NCBI GenBank assembly: GCA_002435825.1 | Contig: DIVL01000075.1 | Location: 1 to 47,337, forward strand | Source of the DNA: Anaerolineaceae bacterium UBA6133 | GTDB lineage: Bacteria; Chloroflexota; Anaerolineae; Anaerolineales; Anaerolineaceae | Direction of reading: 5' to 3' | Length of the DNA stretch: 47,337 bases | Shown here: one piece after another, positions 16,913-24,588 of the stretch | Position numbering within the stretch: position 1 is the first letter of the stretch | Layout of the letters: the number at the start of each line of letters is the position of its first letter | Notes under the pieces: model-generated | What the model saw: the letters and a program-made list of their open reading frames with translations, nothing else | Database searches by the model: none | Told to the model about the DNA's origin: nothing | Position numbers and translations under genes: made by a program

Positions 16913-17849
16913 TTTGCTCCCTCCTGAGGTCCGCGAACAGATCGGTGCTGAGGTAGCGCTCGCTGAAACTTGGCACAATTACCACTAATCGCTTGCCCTT
17001 ATTCTCTGGGCGGGCAGCCAACTGCAGGGCAGCCCAAACCGCGGCTCCTGAAGAGATTCCACCAGGGATGCCTTCGATGGCAGCCAGTTCGCGGGCTGTG
17101 CTAAAAGCGGCCTCTCCGCTAACCTGGACGATCTCATCCAGAAGCGAGGTTTTGAGCACCGAAGGGATGAAACCCGCGCCAATGCCCTGGATGGGGTGTG
17201 GACCCCTGGCGCCGCCTGAGAGTACCGCTGACGCTGCCGGTTCAACAGCCACGACTTTCAGAGCCGGGTTTTGCTCGCGCAGGTACAGGCCAGCGCCAGT
17301 AATCGTGCCGCCGGTACCCACGCCCGCCACGAGCATATCCACCTTGCCTTCGGTATCCCGCCAGATTTCGGGGCCTGTGGTGAGGTAGTGAATTTGCGGG
17401 TTGGCAGGATTATTAAATTGATCTGCCCACCAGTAGCGGCTGTCTTCCGCCAGCAGGGACTGCGCTTTTTCCATCGCCGCGGCCATGCCGCCTGCAGCAG
17501 GGGTTAAAATGAGGTTAGCTCCAAGCGCGCGCATCAGCAGCCGGCGTTCAAGGCTGGCGGATTCGGGCATAATGATCGTGCTGCCATAACCCCGGGCTGC
17601 CGCCACGTTTGCCAGACCAATGCCGGTGTTGCCGCTGGTGGCTTCCAGCAGGATACTGTCCTTGTGAAGCAGCCCACGGCGTTCAGCATCGTCCACCATG
17701 CTGACGGCGATACGGTCCTTGACGCTGTGGGTTGGGTTGAAGGTTTCCAATTTGGCCAGGATTTCGACCTCAGGGTTAGGGTTGAGGCGCGTAAGCCGCA
17801 CCAGGGGTGTTTTGCCAGTAAGCTGGGTAATATTTTGATAAATTGTCAT
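16899..17849 (-). CDS. cysK: Cysteine synthase A, O-acetylserine sulfhydrylase (CysK)
   Basis: This PLP enzyme makes cysteine from O-acetylserine and sulfide. Its 316 residues contain the canonical motifs: TGKTPLVRLTRL at the N-terminus, PLP-binding Lys44 in NPTHSVKDRIA, the substrate loop EATSGNTGIGLA, the phosphate-binding GVGTGGTITGAG, and the late GISSGAAVWAA. The start is ATG 17849 behind a GAGGAG site. It is the first gene of a two-gene operon with cysE. A promoter at 18032-18059 lies about 190 bases upstream, leaving a long structured leader that looks like an attenuator. The C-terminal segment SFSERYLSTDLF is typical. Confidence 0.96.
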   Translation of the reverse strand: MTIYQNITQLTGKTPLVRLTRLNPNPEVEILAKLETFNPTHSVKDRIAVSMVDDAERRGLLHKDSILLEATSGNTGIGLANVAAARGYGSTIIMPESASLERRLLMRALGANLILTPAAGGMAAAMEKAQSLLAEDSRYWWADQFNNPANPQIHYLTTGPEIWRDTEGKVDMLVAGVGTGGTITGAGLYLREQNPALKVVAVEPAASAVLSGGARGPHPIQGIGAGFIPSVLKTSLLDEIVQVSGEAAFSTARELAAIEGIPGGISSGAAVWAALQLAARPENKGKRLVVIVPSFSERYLSTDLFADLRREQNGSK

Positions 17850-17879
17850 GATAATTCTCCTCGATCTCTGAGTCCTTAA

Positions 17880-18024
17880 ATAAAAACAGCAGCCTTCTCA
17901 CACCATAAGCGGGGGAGTACCGCTGCTCCTGACGGGTTCCAAAATGTCAAAAACGCAAGCGGTCAGCTACCCCGCTTGAGACACAAGCAATAAAAACTCA
18001 TGGATACCTTGCGCGTTTTGAACA
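17880..18024 (-). promoter_or_regulatory. Structured leader with putative terminator/antiterminator upstream of cysK
   Basis: In the minus-strand transcript an outer stem pairs 18024-18013 with 17956-17945 imperfectly (GTTCAAAACGC with GCGTTTTTGAC). A perfect 7-bp hairpin CAAGCGG/CCGCTTG lies inside it (17978-17956). Downstream, AGCAGC (17927-17922) pairs with GCTGCT (17893-17888) and is followed by GTTTTTATTT, as in an intrinsic terminator. AAGCGGGG in the upstream hairpin is also perfectly complementary to CCCCGCTT inside the terminator region, so the two structures could be mutually exclusive. This is the logic of a riboswitch or attenuator. No known class (SAM, T-box or other) is recognised. 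The sequence facts are direct; the mechanism is inferred. Confidence 0.55.
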
Positions 18025-18031
18025 TGCCACG

Positions 18032-18059
18032 ATTATAGTTGTTGCGACGCTTGAGTCAA
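18032..18059 (-). promoter_or_regulatory. Promoter of cysK-cysE
   Basis: On the minus strand, TTGACT (18059-18054) and TATAAT (18037-18032) are separated by 16 bases, a near-consensus housekeeping promoter. Transcription would start near 18025, giving a leader of about 175 bases before the cysK start. Confidence 0.75.
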
Positions 18060-18085
18060 TAGCCTGTGTACAATCACGAATATGC

Positions 18086-18113
18086 TTGCAGGACTATCCA
18101 AGCTGGGTACAAT
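18086..18113 (+). promoter_or_regulatory. Candidate promoter of the M24 peptidase gene
   Basis: TTGCAG (18086-18091) and TACAAT (18108-18113) are 16 bases apart, just upstream of the GTG start at 18135. The expected start site near 18120 would give a very short untranslated leader. A second -10-like TAGAAT lies at 18123-18128 without a matching -35. Confidence 0.5.
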
Positions 18114-18134
18114 ACTCTCTGGTAGAATATATCT

Positions 18135-19280
18135 GTGGTGAGGTTGTTAATAAATAAACGAATCGAAGCTTTGGCGGCTCAACTGCCACTTAGTGGCATG
18201 GAATGGATGGCGCTCAACCCCGGTCCGAGCTTGCGTTACCTGACAGGGCTAAACTTTCACCTGATGGAGCGACCGGTGGTCGTTCTGGTTGGCAGCAGTG
18301 GGCAGGTGAAAGTCATCCTGCCCGAACTTGAACGGGCGAAAGTGCAAGACCTGCCCTTTGAAGCAGAAATTTTTCCTTTCGGTGACGACCCGGTAACCTG
18401 GCAGGGGGTCTATGAGACAGCTTTATCTGGTATTTCAGGCAAGCCGCTGCGTGTAGGCGTTGAGCCGACCGGGCTGCGCTTTCTGGAGCTGGATCTGCTG
18501 CGTAAGGCGCTGCCAGAAGCCAAATTTGTGGATGGAAGCGCCGCTCTGGCTGGGCTGCGAATGCAAAAGGGAAGCGAGGAGCTGAACGCCATGCGCCAGG
18601 CAGCCATCATCGCGCAAAACGCACTGCTAAACACCCTCGAAAACGTGAAACCTGAACAGAACGAACTGCAGATTTCTGCTGAATTAATGGTGCAGCTTTT
18701 CCGGGCAGGCTCAGAGGCGGAGCTGCCCTTTGCGCCGATCGTCTCAAGCGGACCCAATAGCGCCAACCCCCACGCCAGCCCCACGGATCGTGTTTTGCGG
18801 GAAGGCGAGATGCTGCTGATTGACTGGGGTGCCAGCTTCGCTGGCTACTTCTCGGATATCACCCGCACCTTTTTCTGCGGTGAACCTAACGAGGAAATGA
18901 AACAAATTGCCGACCTGGTGGAAAAGGCAAACGCGGCCGCCCGCCTTGGAGGGAGAGCCGGCATGCCGGCAGGGGAGGTGGACCAGCTGGCAAGGGGTGT
19001 CATCGCGGAAGGTGGCTATGCCGAATACTTCACCCACCGCACAGGGCATGGGTTGGGAATGGAAGCGCACGAGCCGCCTTACATCTACCAGGGTAATCCT
19101 TTGATCCTGAAGCCAGGGATGGTCTTTACCATCGAACCGGGCATCTACCTCCCTGGTAAGTCCGGTGTGCGGATTGAGGACGATGTCGTGGTGGAGGATG
19201 AAGGTCTGCGCAGCCTGACCGACCTGCCTCGGAAGGTAATGCGCCTGGAAGCCTTCTTGGATCTGGCGCGGAAAGGATAG
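18135..19280 (+). CDS. M24 family Xaa-Pro aminopeptidase/dipeptidase
   Basis: This cytosolic metallopeptidase cleaves N-terminal residues next to proline. The protein has 381 residues, about the length of bacterial PepQ/YpdF-type enzymes. The N-terminal creatinase-like domain includes WMALNPGPSLRYLTGLNF. The C-terminal pita-bread domain carries the five metal ligands: Asp230 in LLIDWGASFAGYFSDITRTFF (with the second Asp), the His in HRTGHGLGMEAHEPPYI, the Glu in VFTIEPGIYLPGKSGVRIEDD, and the last Glu in that segment. GTG 18135 is the chosen start. An MBL-fold hydrolase gene follows after 7 bases. Prolyl-peptide cleavage would complement the M42 aminopeptidases. Confidence 0.9.
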   Translation: MVRLLINKRIEALAAQLPLSGMEWMALNPGPSLRYLTGLNFHLMERPVVVLVGSSGQVKVILPELERAKVQDLPFEAEIFPFGDDPVTWQGVYETALSGISGKPLRVGVEPTGLRFLELDLLRKALPEAKFVDGSAALAGLRMQKGSEELNAMRQAAIIAQNALLNTLENVKPEQNELQISAELMVQLFRAGSEAELPFAPIVSSGPNSANPHASPTDRVLREGEMLLIDWGASFAGYFSDITRTFFCGEPNEEMKQIADLVEKANAAARLGGRAGMPAGEVDQLARGVIAEGGYAEYFTHRTGHGLGMEAHEPPYIYQGNPLILKPGMVFTIEPGIYLPGKSGVRIEDDVVVEDEGLRSLTDLPRKVMRLEAFLDLARKG

Positions 19281-19287
19281 AAAAAAG

Positions 19288-19938
19288 ATGAAACTATCAA
19301 TGCACCTGGTGGTTCTCGGACCGCTCAATAACAACGTCTACTTCCTGGTGGATGACGACAGCGGCGACTGCGTTCTGATCGACCCAAGCTTTGAGGCGGG
19401 CACGCAGCTGCGTTTCGCAGAGGAAAAGGGCTGGCAGCCGAGGCAAATCTGGCTGACGCACGCACATTATGACCATACCGCGGGGGTAAAGAAGGTGAGC
19501 GAAGCCTTTTCGCCGCCACTTCCGATTGCCATGCACCCGGAAGGCTTTGTATGGGCTAATGCTCAACCCGATAAGATAAAATTGGGTGTACTCCTCGATC
19601 GAGTGCCAAGGTTGGATATTCCACTAACTCATGGCATATGGTTGGATGTGGTCCCTGGTGGAACTCGTGAGCTAGTCGAAGTTCGGGATGTTTCGGGGCA
19701 CTGCCCCGGGTCGGTGCTGTTTTATATTCCCGTACTGGAGATGGCAGTGGTTGGAGATGCGATCTTCAGGGGCAGTATAGGCAAGACCGATCTTGAAGAA
19801 TCTGACCACGAGTTGCTGTTGAAGAATATTCGCGAGCAGATTTACACGTTACCCGATGAGACCACGCTTCTGCCGGGTCACAGACCGGCAACGACGGTTG
19901 GGTTTGAAAAAGCAAACAATCCCTTTGTAAGGGGATAA
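19288..19938 (+). CDS. MBL-fold metal-dependent hydrolase, glyoxalase II-like
   Basis: The 216-residue protein has the metallo-beta-lactamase fold with the zinc motif THAHYDHTAG (His58 onward), a later SGHCPGSVLFY His, a GDAIFRGSIGKTDL Asp and a final LPGHRPATTVG His. Small stand-alone members of this size are usually hydroxyacylglutathione hydrolase-like thioesterases of unknown physiological substrate. ATG 19288 follows an AAAGGATAG site. The gene is 7 bases after the M24 peptidase and probably shares its transcript. The exact substrate cannot be assigned. Confidence 0.85.
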   Translation: MKLSMHLVVLGPLNNNVYFLVDDDSGDCVLIDPSFEAGTQLRFAEEKGWQPRQIWLTHAHYDHTAGVKKVSEAFSPPLPIAMHPEGFVWANAQPDKIKLGVLLDRVPRLDIPLTHGIWLDVVPGGTRELVEVRDVSGHCPGSVLFYIPVLEMAVVGDAIFRGSIGKTDLEESDHELLLKNIREQIYTLPDETTLLPGHRPATTVGFEKANNPFVRG

Positions 19939-20164
19939 GGCGAACATTGTATTACCGACAAGTCGGACCTCCAGAATGATCGAATAGTGATGCATCTTAT
20001 TTGAAATGCCTTAATTCGCACTTCAAGGATAATAGACTTCATCCAGGTAAGTACACTTACGCCCTGGCGCTAACGGCATTACGATCCTTATTTCCTTGTT
20101 CATGGCCTACCCTGTTTGCGAGCCGCGTGATCTCAATATCTAACATTCAGCGGAAGATGAAAGA

Positions 20165-20196
20165 AGAAGCTGCCAGATTTTTGGCAGCTTCTTTTC
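20165..20196 (+). terminator. Bidirectional intrinsic terminator between converging genes
   Basis: AAGAAGCTGCCA (20165-20176) and TGGCAGCTTCTT (20183-20194) form a perfect 12-bp stem with a 6-base loop. T-rich tracts lie on both strands (TTCTTTTC on plus, TTCTTCTTTC on minus). It sits between the MBL gene and the 3' end of rny, so it can stop transcription from both sides. The remainder of 19939-20214 holds no gene; a small palindrome CCGAC-AA-GTCGG lies near 19958. Confidence 0.88.
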
Positions 20197-20214
20197 ATTT
20201 GCGAGTGTGTTGGT

Positions 20215-21768
20215 TTACTTCGCGTAACTGACCGAGCGGGTTTCGCGGATGACGGTCACCTGGATCTGACCAGGATACTGCATGGTCTCCTCGATCTCGG
20301 TGGCGATGTCTTTGGCGATGCGGTGCGCTTCAAGGTCATCGACCTCTTCAGGCTTGACGATGATGCGCACTTCCCGACCAGCCTGGATGGCGTAACTCTG
20401 CTCAACACCCTTGTGGGCGTTGGCGATGTTCTCGAGTGCTTTCAAACGCTTGATGTACTGCTCCAGGTCCTCACGGCGGGCACCAGGGCGCGCGCCAGAG
20501 ATCGCGTCCGCGGCTTCCACCAAAATGGCTTCGATCGAGACCTGGTCAACTTCGTGATGGTGGGCGGCAATGGTGTTGCAGACTGCTGCGCTGACACCGT
20601 GGCGTTTGGCAAATTCCGCGCCGATCTGGGCGTGGGTGCCTTCGGTGTTGTGGTCCATGGCTTTGCCGAGGTCGTGCAGAAGGGCTCCGAGCTTGGCCAC
20701 ATCCACGTTGGCGCCGAGTTCAGCCGCCAGAACACTGGCGATCTTGGAGGTTTCAACGGCGTGGGCAAGCTGATTTTGACCGTAGGACGTACGGTATTTC
20801 AGACGCCCCAGCTTCTTGACTATTTCGGGGTGCAGACCATGTATGCCGGCTTCGTAGACCGCTTCACTGCCGGCTTTGAAGATATCCTCGTCCATTGCTT
20901 TGCGTTCTTCTTCAAGGATCTTTTCAATGTAGGCCGGGTGAATGCGACCATCCGTCACGAGGCGGGTGAGGGTGCGGCGGGCGATTTCACGGCGGACAGA
21001 GTCAAAGCAGGAGATTGTGACAGCTTCGGGGGTGTCATCCACGATGACGTCCACTCCGGTCGCCTGTTCGAAGGCACGGATGTTGCGTCCGTTGCGTCCA
21101 ACGATGCGGCCTTTCATTTCTTCATTGGGTAAGGTCACCAAGGAGGTTGTCACTTCGGCGACCTTGTCGGAGGCGACGCGCTGGATGGCATCAGCGATCA
21201 ATTCGCGCGCTTTTTCTGCGCCCGTTTCGGTAGCTTCGATTTCAAAATTGCGGATAATGCGCGCCATATCTCCGCGGGCTTCTTTTTCGACTTCTTCGAG
21301 CAATACCGCGCGGGCTTCTTCGCTGGTCATGGCAGAAACGCGCTGAAGCTCTGCAAACCGTTCACTGTAGAGGGCTTCGATCTCATTGGCGCGCTTGTCT
21401 ACGGCGCTCTGGCGTTTGTTGAGAGCGGATTCGCGCTGCTGCATCTGGTCAAAGCGGTGGTCCAACTCTTCGCGGCGTTTGACGAGGCGGTCATCTTCCT
21501 TGTTGAGTTCGCTGCGCTTGTGCTGGATCTCATTCTCTGCCTGCAAAGTGATTTTCAGGGCGGTATCTTTGGCTTCCAGTTGCGTGTTTTTGGCAATTTC
21601 CTTTGCCTGGTCAATAATGTTCTCGGCGGTTCTTTTGAGTTTTTCATCCTGGTTTTTACGGATGGCTGAGAAGATCAGGTATCCGATCAGGACACCCAAA
21701 ATAACGGCAAGTCCTACCCACAGAAACAGCAGGTTGGGACCTTGGCCTAACTGAAATAAGGTTTTCAT
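20215..21768 (-). CDS. rny: Ribonuclease Y (Rny)
   Basis: RNase Y is a membrane-bound endoribonuclease that initiates mRNA decay. The start is ATG 21768, giving 517 residues, the usual length. Residues about 12-32 form the membrane anchor (LLFLWVGLAVILGVLIGYLIF). A long charged coiled coil runs to about residue 200. The KH domain shows GRIVGRNGRNIRAFEQATGVD at about residue 219. The HD domain has LLHDLGKAMDHNTEGTH at about residue 364 with the metal-binding HD pair. The C-terminus ends in a conserved VTVIRETRSVSYAK-like tail. The frame stays open upstream into recX, but that extension would overlap recX and lacks family similarity. The gene lies 4 bases after the recX stop. Confidence 0.96.
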   Translation of the reverse strand: MKTLFQLGQGPNLLFLWVGLAVILGVLIGYLIFSAIRKNQDEKLKRTAENIIDQAKEIAKNTQLEAKDTALKITLQAENEIQHKRSELNKEDDRLVKRREELDHRFDQMQQRESALNKRQSAVDKRANEIEALYSERFAELQRVSAMTSEEARAVLLEEVEKEARGDMARIIRNFEIEATETGAEKARELIADAIQRVASDKVAEVTTSLVTLPNEEMKGRIVGRNGRNIRAFEQATGVDVIVDDTPEAVTISCFDSVRREIARRTLTRLVTDGRIHPAYIEKILEEERKAMDEDIFKAGSEAVYEAGIHGLHPEIVKKLGRLKYRTSYGQNQLAHAVETSKIASVLAAELGANVDVAKLGALLHDLGKAMDHNTEGTHAQIGAEFAKRHGVSAAVCNTIAAHHHEVDQVSIEAILVEAADAISGARPGARREDLEQYIKRLKALENIANAHKGVEQSYAIQAGREVRIIVKPEEVDDLEAHRIAKDIATEIEETMQYPGQIQVTVIRETRSVSYAK

Positions 21769-21772
21769 TGTG

Positions 21773-22438
21773 TCAATTGCTCCATAGTTTATTTGGTTCC
21801 ACGGTCTCGGTGTGCTGCATCTCATTCCAAAGAGTGCGTAAGGTTTCATTGACCGTGGCATAACTGAAACCGCGCCGTAATAGCGCGTTCCCCAGTTTTT
21901 TTCGATAAATTTCGTAATCGGATGAAAGATAGCGATGCGCCTGTTTCCGGGCGGCTGCCATCGCCAGGGTGGCGTCGTCAACCCCAGATTCCTCGAGAGC
22001 TGATTCGATGGAACTCTCTGCCAAGCCCTTGAAGCGCAGCTCTGCTTTGAGCTGGCTTTGGCTGCGCGGGCGGAAGGTGTTGCGGTTCTCAATCCACTCT
22101 CGGCCAAAGCGCTCGTCGTTGAGCAAACCCTCTTCTTCGAGGCGGGCAAGCACTGCTTTCAAAGTTGCAGGCGCGTAGCCCTTACCTTCCAGGTAGCGGG
22201 TCATCTCTGCAACCGAGCGGCTTCTGTGGCTCAGCAAATTAAGAGCCTGATTGATGCCAATTTCTACCTCGTCGCTCGTCTGGAGTTTTTCAATTTCAGC
22301 GTCGCTCAGTTCGCGCCCAACCTTAAGCCAGGCAGCCGTCACTCGGTCTAATGAGAAAGCATAGGAACCATCCAGGCTGATGTTCACCCGTCTGCGATTG
22401 CGCTTTTGCGCGCTGATTTCAGTGATCGTCTTTTTCAT
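21773..22438 (-). CDS. recX: Regulatory protein RecX
   Basis: RecX binds RecA filaments and inhibits recombinase and coprotease activity. The start chosen is ATG 22438 (MKKTITEISAQKRNRRR), giving 221 residues. A slightly longer reading would run through a perfect palindrome. The helical repeat pattern typical of RecX is visible: LLSHRSRSVAEMTRYLEGKGY, then LEEEGLLNDERFGREWIENR and LRFKGLAESSIESALEESG. Many bacteria keep recX next to recA; here no recA is in the window and the gene is cotranscribed with rny. An AT-rich leader of up to about 370 bases lies upstream. Confidence 0.9.
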   Translation of the reverse strand: MKKTITEISAQKRNRRRVNISLDGSYAFSLDRVTAAWLKVGRELSDAEIEKLQTSDEVEIGINQALNLLSHRSRSVAEMTRYLEGKGYAPATLKAVLARLEEEGLLNDERFGREWIENRNTFRPRSQSQLKAELRFKGLAESSIESALEESGVDDATLAMAAARKQAHRYLSSDYEIYRKKLGNALLRRGFSYATVNETLRTLWNEMQHTETVEPNKLWSN

Positions 22439-22446
22439 CCGTACCA

Positions 22447-22475
22447 AACAGCCATGGTCCATGACCATGGCTGTT
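22447..22475. promoter_or_regulatory. Perfect 13-bp inverted repeat upstream of recX
   Basis: AACAGCCATGGTC (22447-22459) and GACCATGGCTGTT (22463-22475) form a perfect inverted repeat with a 3-base spacer, 9 bases upstream of the recX start. It could be a repressor operator or an RNA hairpin that limits translation of recX. It has no adjacent T-run, so a terminator is unlikely. Confidence 0.6.
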
Positions 22476-22935
22476 GAATTCCGGACTCACTCGATAACCC
22501 ACAAGCTCAAGACGAACTCGAGCGACTTATATTATGTATTGGTAAGCTGACAGTCAGAGACGATCAATCCTAACGTTCCTTTTAAGGGTGAAATTCTTTC
22601 TGTTGACTGCCCCTGATGTCGGGATACAACAAGAACGATGGATTTTTCACGCGACTGCTCAAAAAAATCATTTCTTTTCCAATACGTAAGTCAGTTTTGA
22701 CACTGACGGTTTCCTATCAAGTAAATCGCGCAGCAATTCTTAGCCACAATCGGAGGCAAAATAACCATTCATAGCCTCCCGGACGCATGTGCGATAATTT
22801 TCCTGGCTTCATTATACATGAAAAATATGGTGATTTGTTAACAAAAACCAATTGTTATAGTGTTTTGGAATGAGTTTATATAAACTCGAAAAGCAGGGGA
22901 ATCTCATGCTAAAATTGCTGTAACAGGTGCAATCA
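22476..22935. other. Intergenic region between divergent recX and the small membrane genes
   Basis: No gene is seen. A perfect 16-bp palindrome GAGTTTATATAAACTC lies at 22872-22887, upstream of the plus-strand gene. A minus-strand TATAAT (22819-22814) could serve recX, though its -35 is poor. A hairpin GTCAGT/ACTGAC lies near 22691-22708. No known RNA family is recognised in the long recX leader. Confidence 0.45.
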
Positions 22936-23376
22936 ATGTCTGATGAATCAAAACTACGGGAAGCAATCGATAAAGCTCACAAACGCAACCGCTTTTGGAT
23001 GATCTTATTTCCGATCATCCTGATAAGCCTGGCTGTTGTGGGGTTGATCATCTGGCTTTCCATAAATGGAAGTGTTGGCAGGGCTGACACGGCTAATCTT
23101 GCCGGTCTGGCCACAGTGCTACTGGTGCTGCCAGCTTTGCTCTTCGGGCTGATTACCCTGGTCGTGTTGATTGGACTTAGCATTGGCGTGGTCAAATTGC
23201 ACGAGCTTATCCCCCAGGCAGGGAAAGCCATCAGGGGCTATCTGAGCCAGGGTCAACATTATTTACGGGTTGCTGGCGATGAATCAGCAAAACCGATCCT
23301 GGCGCTACGCGCGTTTAACGCAAAAATTCAACAAATTGGAACAAGTCTGACCGACCGGTTCTCACAAAAAGGATAG
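22936..23376 (+). CDS. Two-helix membrane protein, unknown function
   Basis: The start is placed at ATG 22936 (MSDESKLREA), with a CAGG site 8 bases before it, giving 146 residues. A charged N-terminal helix is followed by two membrane segments at about residues 20-42 (FWMILFPIILISLAVVGLIIWL) and 58-85 (LATVLLVLPALLFGLITLVVLIGLSIGVV), then a soluble helical tail. No enzymatic motif is present. The next gene, another small membrane protein, starts 5 bases after the stop, so they probably act together. The family is not recognised. Confidence 0.72.
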   Translation: MSDESKLREAIDKAHKRNRFWMILFPIILISLAVVGLIIWLSINGSVGRADTANLAGLATVLLVLPALLFGLITLVVLIGLSIGVVKLHELIPQAGKAIRGYLSQGQHYLRVAGDESAKPILALRAFNAKIQQIGTSLTDRFSQKG

Positions 23377-23381
23377 AATTT

Positions 23382-23588
23382 ATGAAATCAAGCATTCGAA
23401 CACTAACTCTCGTGATAGGAACCTTGGCTGGTGCCTTCATTGGCTATCGGGCTGCAATGACTTTCATTGAGCAATCCGAAGCGGAAAATAGAAGTGTACC
23501 CATCACCGCTCAGCAAGGTTTGCAAGTGGGTCTGACGGCGCTTGGCGCCCTCAAGCAACTTACCGGTATCAGCAAAAACAAAAAGTAA
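23382..23588 (+). CDS. Small membrane protein, unknown function
   Basis: This 68-residue protein has one short glycine-containing membrane helix at about residues 9-27 (LVIGTLAGAFIGYRAAM), resembling the anchors of YtxH-like or glycine-zipper proteins. It also has a C-terminal amphipathic part (GLQVGLTALGALKQLTG) and a basic tail. It lies between another membrane protein gene (5 bases) and rnz (17 bases). Short length limits certainty, but spacing and codon use match its neighbours. Confidence 0.65.
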   Translation: MKSSIRTLTLVIGTLAGAFIGYRAAMTFIEQSEAENRSVPITAQQGLQVGLTALGALKQLTGISKNKK

Positions 23589-23605
23589 CTTGGAGGTTCT
23601 GACTC

Positions 23606-24535
23606 TTGTTTGAGCTCATCTTCCTGGGCACATCTGCATCTGCGCCCTCAATCCAACGTGGTCTTTCATCACTCGTCGTCAAACATGACGAGTTTCGTTT
23701 CATGGTGGATTGTGGTGAGGGCACGCAGCGTCAGATCCTGAAATCCGGGGTTGGCTTCAAACGGCTGAACCATATATTGCTGACCCATGGTCACCTGGAC
23801 CACATCCTCGGTCTGGCAGGCATGCTTTCAACTTTCATGCGTTGGGAAGCCATCGAGGAAGTCAACATTTACGGCAGCCGCCACACGCTGGACCGTGTCA
23901 GCGACCTGATCAATGGGGTTGTGCTGCGGGGTAACAAAGCGCCGATGCCGTTGAATTTGCTGGAAATCAAACCCGACTTGATTTTTCAAAGCAAACATTT
24001 CGATATAACGGCTTTTCCGGTTGACCATCGCGGATCATCCTCACTGGGCTACCGTTTCACGGAAAAAAGTCACCGTCCCTTCCTCTCGGAGATGGCGGAG
24101 GCCTTGGGCGTGCCAAACGGACCTTGCCGGCGCGATCTCGTCCAGGGGCAGGCGATTACCCTGGAAGACGGTAGGGTGATCCAGCCGGAGGATGTGTTGG
24201 GTGAGGAGCGTCCAGGCGTCAGCCTGGTGATCGTGGGGGATGTGGGCAAGCCTGAAAAACTCCGGGAGCACGTGGCTGGGGCGGATGTGATGGTGATCGA
24301 AGCGACCTATCTGACGGAAGATTCAGAAATGGCTCAGACCTTTGGTCATTCCACTGCTGCGGATGTGGCGCGGCTGGCGGCGGACATGGGTGTGGGGAAG
24401 TTGATCCTGAACCATGTCTCGCGGCGTTACCGGGACGACGACATCCTGGCAGAAGCGCGATCCGTCTTCCCTGAAACCTTCCTTGCCAATGATTTTGACC
24501 GCTTCGAAGTCCGCAAGCCTGTGCAGGCGGAGTGA
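23606..24535 (+). CDS. rnz: Ribonuclease Z (tRNA 3' endonuclease)
   Basis: RNase Z cuts the 3' trailer of tRNA precursors. The 309-residue protein matches the short bacterial form. It has the opening FLGTSASAPSIQRGLSSL, then FMVDCGEGTQRQ and the zinc motif LLTHGHLDHILGLAGML with His61. The later motifs are FPVDHRGSSSLGYRF, VIVGDVGKPEKL, an EATY segment, AQTFGHSTAADVA, and NHVSRRY near the end. The start is TTG 23606 with GGAGG 9 bases upstream. The flexible exosite arm is present around residues 150-195. It follows two small membrane genes closely and precedes maf. Confidence 0.94.
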   Translation: MFELIFLGTSASAPSIQRGLSSLVVKHDEFRFMVDCGEGTQRQILKSGVGFKRLNHILLTHGHLDHILGLAGMLSTFMRWEAIEEVNIYGSRHTLDRVSDLINGVVLRGNKAPMPLNLLEIKPDLIFQSKHFDITAFPVDHRGSSSLGYRFTEKSHRPFLSEMAEALGVPNGPCRRDLVQGQAITLEDGRVIQPEDVLGEERPGVSLVIVGDVGKPEKLREHVAGADVMVIEATYLTEDSEMAQTFGHSTAADVARLAADMGVGKLILNHVSRRYRDDDILAEARSVFPETFLANDFDRFEVRKPVQAE

Positions 24536-24588
24536 GCCTGCCTGGCTGCGACGGCTGATAATGCTTTCATGTTAGAATCCCGTTTTGT

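Noticed and set aside
16040..16927. Plus-strand 295-codon reading frame across the cysE region
   Set aside because: It is antisense to cysE, whose hexapeptide repeats and motifs are unmistakable; the plus-strand frame has no domain of its own.
17908..17926. Plus-strand GGGGGAGTACCGC resembling a T-box core
   Set aside because: It is in the wrong orientation for cysK, and a plus-strand leader with its Stem I would have to lie inside the cysK coding region.
17922..17933. Minus-strand GTCAGGAGCAGC resembling the conserved loop strands of SRP RNA
   Set aside because: The GGAA tetraloop and its closing stem are missing between the two strands, and the segment is better explained as part of the cysK leader terminator.
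21769..22149. In-frame upstream extension of rny
   Set aside because: It lies within recX in another frame and the normal RNase Y membrane anchor begins at ATG 21768.
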